Source: Sutterella seckii (lineage in GTDB: Bacteria > Pseudomonadota > Gammaproteobacteria > Burkholderiales > Burkholderiaceae_F). Taken from it: 64,000 nucleotides of DNA. Of this stretch, positions 58,676 to 64,000 are shown one piece after another; position 1 is the stretch's first letter; every line of letters starts with the position of its first letter. The position numbers and the translations under genes are program-made. The notes under the pieces were generated by a model, which saw only the letters and a list, made by a program, of their open reading frames with translations, had not been told where the DNA came from and did no database searches. The stretch spans positions 1-64,000 of the forward strand of contig NZ_WEHX01000003.1 of the NCBI RefSeq assembly GCF_009183815.1. The letters run 5' to 3'.

Positions 58676-59560
58676 TTAAGCGAAGGGAAGCGCATCCCTC
58701 CAGGATTCGCGGAAGAAGAGCATGATGGCGTCAAGTCCCGAATGATTGATGCGGTAGCGCGCAAGCTGCTGCACGACGGGCTTCGCATGGAAGGCGACGC
58801 CAAGGCCGGCCGAACGGATCATTTCAACGTCGTTTGCGCCGTCGCCGCAGCAGAGGACTTCACTCAGGGAAGCGCCGTGGAGCTGCGAGAGCACTTCAAC
58901 CGCGCGGCGCTTGCCCCTGGCGTCAAGGATTCTGCCGCCGGCAGGGCCCACAACGTCGCCGGTGAGAAGCCCGTTTTCAATGACGAGCTCGTTGCTCACG
59001 GCCCCCGTCATGCCGAGCTTTTTGGCAATGGGGCGCGTGATGAGCGTGAAGCCGCCGGAAACGACGTAGAGCGCGAGGCCGTTGCGGCGCGCAAACTTCA
59101 TGAGGACTTCCGCGCCGACGGAGAAGCGCGCGGCTTCCACTGAATGGTCGACGACGCTCACCGGCGCGCCCGCGAGGAGCTTCACGCGGCGCTGAAGGTT
59201 CTCCGCAAAGGGCCATTTTCCTTCCATGGCCTCCTTCGTCATCTGGCGCACTTCGTCGAGGCAGCCTGCGGCAAAGGCCATGTCGTCGATGCATTCGTTT
59301 TCGATCAGGGTGCTGTCCATGTCGAAGAAGAATGCCTTGAAGGACTTGATGCTGAGTCCTGCCGGAAGGACGAAGAAGTCGGCATTGTGCCGGGCGGCTT
59401 CCGCCTCAAGGTGCGTGAGGTCGGCATCGTCGGGGACATCCTCAAGACGAAGCGACGGTTCGGACGGACGATAAAGCGTGCGTGCGGGGTGCACTTCATG
59501 CGTGAGGTCGAGGAGCAGATCGTGCTCCAGCTCTGCGCCGGTGATCACAATGTCGAGCAT
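58676..59560 (-). CDS. serB: Phosphoserine phosphatase
   Basis: A 294-residue HAD hydrolase that releases serine from O-phosphoserine, the last step of serine synthesis. The nucleophile motif FFFDMDSTLIENE begins near residue 75; VVSGGFTLI carries the second motif and LCCGDGANDVEMI the last acidic pair. The N-terminal about 70 residues form an ACT-like or regulatory region, usual for SerB. It lies convergent with the HsdM/S-like gene, with an imperfect CGGGCG/CGCCCG hairpin between. Confidence 0.93.
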   Translation of the reverse strand: MLDIVITGAELEHDLLLDLTHEVHPARTLYRPSEPSLRLEDVPDDADLTHLEAEAARHNADFFVLPAGLSIKSFKAFFFDMDSTLIENECIDDMAFAAGCLDEVRQMTKEAMEGKWPFAENLQRRVKLLAGAPVSVVDHSVEAARFSVGAEVLMKFARRNGLALYVVSGGFTLITRPIAKKLGMTGAVSNELVIENGLLTGDVVGPAGGRILDARGKRRAVEVLSQLHGASLSEVLCCGDGANDVEMIRSAGLGVAFHAKPVVQQLARYRINHSGLDAIMLFFRESWRDALPFA

Positions 59561-59650
59561 GGGGGATTCCTTTTGAATTTCTCAATGCGCGGCCAGTCGT
59601 CTCCGCGCGGGATGTCTGAGGAGTCTAGCGCAGTCGCTCTGCAATCGACG

Positions 59651-59693
59651 GAAATGAAAAGCCCGCGGTTCCGAAATGAACTCGCGGGCTTTT
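59651..59693 (-). terminator. Terminator of the flavin reductase gene
   Basis: AAAAGCCCGCG pairs with CGCGGGCTTTT, located between serB and the flavin reductase gene, in the orientation expected for the latter. Confidence 0.7.
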
Positions 59694-59789
59694 GTGATCG
59701 CAAGCGACCGTGCGGGCTTTGCTTTCTTGAGCTTTCAGAGGCCGTGCATCCTCTTCATGCGAGGGAAGGCAATTCCCGCCGGGCAGTCA

Positions 59790-61208
59790 TTACTTCTTCT
59801 GAGCGTCGAGCTGACGGGCGAAGATGAAGGCCTGCTGGCCGGCGATGCGGCCGAAGGTCACGATGTCGGCCTGAGCGTTGCCGCCGAGGCGGTTGCCGCC
59901 ATGGACGCCGCCCGTGACTTCACCGGCAGCGAAGAAGCCCGGAATAACCTGGCCCTTCACGTTGTAGACCTGGGTGAGCGGGTCAATCTTGATGCCGCCC
60001 ATCGTGTGGTGGACAGCCGGGGTAACGGCGATCGCGTAGAAGGGGCCCTTGTCGAGGTTGCGCGGCATGTCGGCGCGGCCGAAGGCATCCTTGTTGGCAG
60101 CCTTGCCGGCCTTCCAGGCGTCCATCGTGGCCTTGAGGTCAGCAGCGGGAACGCCCATCTTGCCGGCGATCTCGTCGAGCGTAGCGCCCGTGAGGCAATA
60201 GGGCTGCTTGATGTAGCCGTTCGTCGCCTTGAGGGACTTCTGCATGTCGGAGTCGAAGAAGAGGTAGGCGATGCCGTCCTTCTGCTTCAGGATGGCGGCG
60301 GAAACCGCGTCGCGCGTCTGAAGTTCGTTGAAGAAGCGCTTGCCTTCCTTATTGACGAGGATGGCGCCGTTGCCGCGGACGGCTTCGGTGATCATTTCGC
60401 CAACCTTAGGCACAACGGTCGGGTGCGTCTGAATCTGGTCCATCTGGATCAGGTTGGCGCCGATCTTCTCGGCAAGGAGGAGACCATCGCCCGTGGCGCC
60501 CGGATGGTTCGTCGTGGCAAAGCCCTTGAGGCGCGGCACATACTTCGAAACGAGTTCGTTGTTGGCGCCGAAGCCGCCGGCAGCGTTCACGACCGCCTTA
60601 GAGTGAATCGTGTAGGTGCCGTTCTTATCCTTCACCTGGATGCCTGTCACGCGGCCGGTCTTGTCCGTGAGGATCTTGGTGGCCTGGGTGTTGGTGCGGA
60701 TGTCGATCTTCTCAGCCTTGGCAGCCGTGTAGAGGGTGCGGACAACTTCCGGGCCGACGAGCGCGCCGCCGGTCGGACGGTGCGTGCGCGGGAAGGTGGC
60801 GCCGGCCATCAGGCCGACGTCGCGAAAATCGCCGCCGTGGGCGAGGAGCCAGTCAACGGAGGAGGCGGACTTCTCGGCGAGCGTGCGCACGAGCGCCGGG
60901 TCGTTGAGCCAGTGGCCGCCCTTCATCGTGTCGAAATACATGATTTCGACGGAGTCCTTCGTGCCCTTAGCCTTCTGCAGAGCCGTTTCCGTGGCGTTCA
61001 GGCCGCCAGCGGCGCGGACGGTGTTGCCGCCGACCATCGCCATCTTTTCAATGACGACAACCTTGGCGCCGAGTTCGTTGGCCTGAACAGCAGCCGAAAG
61101 GCCGGCGCCGCCCGCGCCGATAACCGCGATGTCGACATTGATGTCTTCAGCGGCACCGGCAGTTCCGAAGCAGGCCATGACGGCAGCGGCAACCAGAATC
61201 TTCTTCAT
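59790..61208 (-). CDS. Periplasmic FAD-dependent fumarate reductase-like flavoprotein
   Basis: A 472-residue protein with signal peptide MKKILVAAAVMACFGTAGAA. The FAD loop is VIGAGGAGLSAAVQ (residues 29-42). The active-site residues of Shewanella flavocytochrome c3 have apparent equivalents: His in QTHPT, Arg in LQTRD, His in VHHTMGG and Arg in GNRLGGN. It lacks the N-terminal tetraheme domain of flavocytochrome c3, so it must receive electrons from a separate cytochrome. A small tetraheme protein is encoded 2.3 kb away at 63536. AAGGA lies 8 bases before ATG 61208; an upstream in-frame start (61496) runs without a signal peptide at its N terminus. Substrate (fumarate, urocanate-type or methacrylate-like) cannot be told. 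Confidence 0.9.
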   Translation of the reverse strand: MKKILVAAAVMACFGTAGAAEDINVDIAVIGAGGAGLSAAVQANELGAKVVVIEKMAMVGGNTVRAAGGLNATETALQKAKGTKDSVEIMYFDTMKGGHWLNDPALVRTLAEKSASSVDWLLAHGGDFRDVGLMAGATFPRTHRPTGGALVGPEVVRTLYTAAKAEKIDIRTNTQATKILTDKTGRVTGIQVKDKNGTYTIHSKAVVNAAGGFGANNELVSKYVPRLKGFATTNHPGATGDGLLLAEKIGANLIQMDQIQTHPTVVPKVGEMITEAVRGNGAILVNKEGKRFFNELQTRDAVSAAILKQKDGIAYLFFDSDMQKSLKATNGYIKQPYCLTGATLDEIAGKMGVPAADLKATMDAWKAGKAANKDAFGRADMPRNLDKGPFYAIAVTPAVHHTMGGIKIDPLTQVYNVKGQVIPGFFAAGEVTGGVHGGNRLGGNAQADIVTFGRIAGQQAFIFARQLDAQKK

Positions 61209-61538
61209 TTTTTCTTTCCTTTTAAGGTGCGGGACTGCGCCTGAAATGAGCACAGCGCCCAATGGAGTATGAATCCCGTAGGACTCAACCTTCGGCAGAA
61301 TGTTAACCTGAAAAAAAAAGGATGACGAGAAGTGAGACGACGTTGCTATCTCTTTATGGGTATTACTGAATCGGAAATTGAAGAGACTTTGATGCCTGCA
61401 AAAGAGAAACCATCCCTTAACAATGAGTTTTTTTGAGGAATGCATTACTTCTCTTCCTTGAAAATGCGTATAAACCCGCTTATCCGCAGTGGGCATTTCT
61501 GCCCGAACCGTTAGTTCTTTTTTCGGAGGAATCGAAAC
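61209..61538. other. Divergent promoter region
   Basis: About 330 bases between the flavin reductase and DprA-like genes. AT-richer around 61300-61450, with runs of A and T. It must contain both promoters; I see no clear FNR or other box and no gene. Confidence 0.5.
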
Positions 61539-62375
61539 ATGCCGTCACTGAGCCGGGAGGATTTTCAGGCGCTTTATGCACTGGAGCGCGAAGCCGGATC
61601 GGGTCTGGGCGTCGCGGAGCTCAGAAAAGAGCTCTCGCTCACCTTCCCTCAGGGGGCGCGCGTTCTCACGCGCGGGTCGGAAGACTATCCGCAGGCGCTC
61701 GACGCCCTCGCGGATCCGCCGAAGGTGCTCTGTGCTCTGGGAGACCTGACGCTCCTCGACCGGCAGCTTCTTGTTTCGATCGTGGGATCAAGAAACGCAG
61801 CGGCTGAGCGGTGCGAAGCCGCTTCCTTCATTGCGTCTGATCTCGCTGCACGAGGCGCCGTCATTGTTTCGGGGCTTGCTGCCGGGATCGACCGCGCCGC
61901 CCACGAAGGGGCGCTTGCCGCGTGGACGAATGAATCCCGGCGCGGCCGCACTGCGGCTGTGCTCGGCACGCCGCTCTCCTTCCCCTGGCCCCCTGAGAAC
62001 GCAAAGCTCTATGAGGAAATCGTCTCGACAGGGCTCGCGCTTTCCGAAGTGCCGCAGGCCGAAGGCCGGCGCTTCGACCCAAATGAGCGGATGAGGTCCC
62101 TCAAGCGCAGGAACCGCATCGTTGCCGCGCTCGGCACCGGAACGCTCGTCATGGCGGCGGCTTCGGGCTCGAGCACCCTCATTGAGGTCGACTATGCGCT
62201 CGGTCTCGGCCGTCCAGTCATCCTCTGGTACGAGTGCGCGAATGAACCCTGGGCGAAGGAACTCCTTGCCCGCGATCTCAGGGACGGCGACGGCCGGGCG
62301 CTTGTTGCGGTCGCACGGGATGCGGTGGAAGCGGAGGAAATCCTCTCGCCCTGGAGCCGGGTCTGGTGGCTTTGA
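61539..62375 (+). CDS. Short DprA/Smf-like Rossmann protein
   Basis: A 278-residue protein with the DprA/Smf core: SIVGSRNAAAERCEAA, VSGLAAGIDRAAHEGALAA, AAVLGTPLSFPWPPENAKLYEE, and the basic RSLKRRNRIVAALGTGTLVM. DprA loads RecA onto incoming single-stranded DNA. Typical DprA proteins are about 360-380 residues and carry an N-terminal SAM-like and C-terminal winged domain. This one has about 70 residues before the core (PQALDALADPPKVLCALGD is usual) and ends shortly after it, with no winged helix. GGAGG lies 9 bases before ATG 61539. It could be the cell's DprA or a stand-alone SMF sensor protein. Confidence 0.85.
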   Translation: MPSLSREDFQALYALEREAGSGLGVAELRKELSLTFPQGARVLTRGSEDYPQALDALADPPKVLCALGDLTLLDRQLLVSIVGSRNAAAERCEAASFIASDLAARGAVIVSGLAAGIDRAAHEGALAAWTNESRRGRTAAVLGTPLSFPWPPENAKLYEEIVSTGLALSEVPQAEGRRFDPNERMRSLKRRNRIVAALGTGTLVMAAASGSSTLIEVDYALGLGRPVILWYECANEPWAKELLARDLRDGDGRALVAVARDAVEAEEILSPWSRVWWL

Positions 62376-62377
62376 GG

Positions 62378-63313
62378 TTAGTGCTTCCCGAGGCGCGGCA
62401 GGTGCCGCACCTGCACCATGAGAAGGCCGGCGAGCATCAGGAGCGACCCTGCGATGAATGCCGGCCCGATTGATTCGCCGAGAAGAAGAACGGAAAAGAG
62501 AACGCCGAAGAAGGGCGTCATGAAGACGAGGACGCCGAGGCGCGCCGCGAGATAGACCTTGAGCATCTGGCACCAGACCAGGTAGGACGCAAAGGAGACG
62601 ATGAAGATCTGAAAGAGCAGGCTCGCCCAGGCGACGGGCGTCCCGATGAAGGTCGACTGGCCGGTGAGAAGCGCAATGGGCGTGAGTGTCGCAGCCGCGA
62701 AGATGAGCTGGGAGAAGAGCATCTGCGTGGGGGCGGCGTTGTTCATCGTCGTCGCTCTCAGGAAGACGGTGGTGAGGCCCCAGGACACGCCCGAGAGGAG
62801 GCCGAGAAAGTCGCCGAGGATCCAGAGGTCGCTCCCGGCTGAGGTTCCCGCGAGGAATGCCGGCACGAAGAAGGCCGTCACGATGCCCGCAAAGGCAACA
62901 AAGAGTCCCGCCCACTGAATGAGGGAAAGGCGCTCCTCGGGAAGGCGGATGGAGAGCCCTACCGCCGCAAAGAAAGGCGCCGTATAGAGGAGCACCGACA
63001 TGTGGGACGCCGTCGTGAAGCGGAGGCCTTCGGCAACGAAGAAGAATTCGCCCACAAAGCCGAGCCCCACCAGAGCTACGTCGCGGAACCTGACGTTCCA
63101 GTTCCATTTCTCATGAAGGAAGAAGCGGTTGGCGATGAGGAGCAGAATCGCCGCCGCTGCGGAGCGCAGTCCGACCTGCAGCATCGGACTGATGTCCGTG
63201 CCGGCTGCCTTGATGGCAGTCTGCTGCATGCCCCAGGTCATGGAAAGGAGGACGCAGATGACAAAGGCGCGTAGGTCGATGGGACGGCGGACGGGAGCTG
63301 TGGGAAGAGCCAT
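62378..63313 (-). CDS. EamA/DMT-family transporter
   Basis: A 311-residue inner membrane protein with ten hydrophobic segments in two EamA halves (LLSMTWGMQQTAIKAAG in the first; GLLSGVSWGLTTVFLR in the second), ending RHLPRLGKH. Such carriers export metabolites or amino acids. ATG 63313 is preferred over an in-frame TTG at 63352. It converges almost without gap with the DprA-like gene (2 bases between stop codons). Substrate unknown. Confidence 0.9.
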   Translation of the reverse strand: MALPTAPVRRPIDLRAFVICVLLSMTWGMQQTAIKAAGTDISPMLQVGLRSAAAAILLLIANRFFLHEKWNWNVRFRDVALVGLGFVGEFFFVAEGLRFTTASHMSVLLYTAPFFAAVGLSIRLPEERLSLIQWAGLFVAFAGIVTAFFVPAFLAGTSAGSDLWILGDFLGLLSGVSWGLTTVFLRATTMNNAAPTQMLFSQLIFAAATLTPIALLTGQSTFIGTPVAWASLLFQIFIVSFASYLVWCQMLKVYLAARLGVLVFMTPFFGVLFSVLLLGESIGPAFIAGSLLMLAGLLMVQVRHLPRLGKH

Positions 63314-63459
63314 GACGGAAGGCAGGCAGAATATTGAGGGTAAAGAGCGCAACTATACGCCTCGGGCAGAAGCAGGCCTTGTTTCGGGACGTCTTTTGAC
63401 GGTTGAATGAAGTCTGACTGAGTGCTTTTCCGCGGCTCCAGGTTAATGGAAAGAATGCG

Positions 63460-63491
63460 AAAAAAAAACGCCGAAGCGGTTCGCGCCGGCG
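63460..63491 (-). terminator. Terminator of the tetraheme cytochrome gene
   Basis: On the minus strand CGCCG/CGGCG with a long loop is followed by nine T residues. Confidence 0.75.
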
Positions 63492-63535
63492 GGAGCAAGA
63501 GAAAGGAGAGAAGAAGAGATTGGGTTTTGCGCGGG

Positions 63536-63886
63536 TTACTTCACCTTGAAGTTGAATTCGTGGCACTGATTGCAGTAGTTTTCGCTTTCCTGATGCATCA
63601 GGTGGCAGTTCGTGCATTCGAGCGTGTCGCCGTAGTGTGGCGAGACGTGCGGATTGGTGGGCTTGACGTTCTTCGTCTTCGCGACGAGCTGCTTGGTGTT
63701 ATGGCAGCCCGTGCAGGTTTCGATCGTCGGCATCTCGGGATTCTTCATGTCCTGACCGTGGCAGGTCTGGCACTGAAGGCCGGCTTTGATGTGCTGTTCG
63801 GCGAGCTTTTCACCCGCCTGGACGGAAGCGGCGCTGCCGAGCAGGATGGCCGTGGCGGCAACGGCAGTAAAGAGAGAGCGGAACAT
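63536..63886 (-). CDS. Small periplasmic tetraheme cytochrome c (c3 family)
   Basis: A 116-residue cytochrome with signal peptide MFRSLFTAVAATAILLGSAA and four CxxCH heme motifs: CQTCH, CTGCH, CTNCH, CNQCH. The size and spacing match the N-terminal cytochrome domain of flavocytochrome c3 and small tetraheme cytochromes of Shewanella. It probably shuttles electrons from a quinol-oxidising cytochrome to the heme-less flavin reductase at 59790-61208. ATG 63886 has a weak ribosome site; an in-frame start at 63970 gives an unlikely long leader. Confidence 0.9.
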   Translation of the reverse strand: MFRSLFTAVAATAILLGSAASVQAGEKLAEQHIKAGLQCQTCHGQDMKNPEMPTIETCTGCHNTKQLVAKTKNVKPTNPHVSPHYGDTLECTNCHLMHQESENYCNQCHEFNFKVK

Positions 63887-64000
63887 TCTGGGGCCTGATG
63901 GGAAGGTCGTTCGGAAATCGGGGAAAGCGGCCTTGAAGCGCAGATCCCTGGCAGGAGTTCTTCCGAACAAAATGATTTTTAAGGAGTTTCGCTAACGAAC

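Noticed and set aside
1-64000. CRISPR arrays, insertion sequences, prophage genes, rRNA
   Set aside because: No regularly spaced repeats, transposase or integrase motifs, phage structural genes or rRNA sequence were seen.

Overview
The window is a GC-rich (about 60% by eye), gene-dense stretch of a bacterial chromosome. The gene mix suggests a gut-associated betaproteobacterium of the Sutterellaceae (Burkholderiales). The pointers are anaerobic respiration modules (a DMSO-reductase-family operon, a periplasmic flavin reductase with a separate tetraheme cytochrome, DcuC), the yciB-parvulin neighbourhood typical of Burkholderiales, a beta-propeller DsbI with a Dba-like partner, and no mobile elements, rRNA or tRNA. 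The lineage is inferred from gene content, not proven.

Layout. 1-6.9 kb (minus): a six-gene respiratory operon with catalytic Mo/W subunit, FeS subunit, membrane anchor, TorD-like chaperone, NapG-like ferredoxin and, running off the left edge, a NapH-like membrane ferredoxin fused to the start of a GltD-like domain. 7.4-14.3 kb: AAA-ATPase/PD-(D/E)XK protein, CapA-like protein, DcuC, a lipoprotein and a LysR regulator. 14.4-19.8 kb (plus): a compact triad of TerB_N/TerB_C protein, BrxD-like ATPase and Lhr/BrxHI-like helicase, the best candidate in the window for a poorly described DNA-processing or defence system. 19.9-31.2 kb: amidohydrolase, SotB-like exporter, a YD-repeat secreted protein, SagB/nitroreductase-like protein, XRE regulator, flavohaemoglobin, an 850-base gap with a possible structured RNA, fhs, an orphan FixJ-type regulator and two related lipoproteins. 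31.2-36.7 kb: TPP riboswitch-thiC, MetQ, aldo/keto reductase and an unknown anchored protein. 36.7-41 kb: a probable lysine riboswitch with a terminator in front of an APC permease and an amidohydrolase. 41.1-46.5 kb: a Zn/Cd/Pb-type P-ATPase divergent from a CadR/PbrR-like regulator, then isoaspartyl dipeptidase. 46.8-55.6 kb: Dba-like/DsbI pair, YihY, a Sel1-repeat protein, a frameshifted parvulin, YciB and an M16 protease. 55.6-64 kb: flavodoxin-fold reductase, GNAT, a degenerate HsdM/HsdS-like protein, SerB, a flavocytochrome c-type reductase, a short DprA-like protein, an EamA exporter and a tetraheme cytochrome.

How it works together. The cell appears to respire anaerobically with several terminal reductases fed from the quinone pool through FeS proteins and c-type cytochromes, exchanging C4-dicarboxylates through DcuC and detoxifying NO through Hmp. 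Amino-acid and peptide use is represented by IadA, two amidohydrolases, MetQ and the APC permease. RNA-level control is unusually visible (TPP and lysine elements). Two or three loci (TerB triad, HsdM/S-like orphan, AAA/PD-(D/E)XK protein) look like defence or DNA-processing functions placed singly among housekeeping genes rather than in an obvious island.
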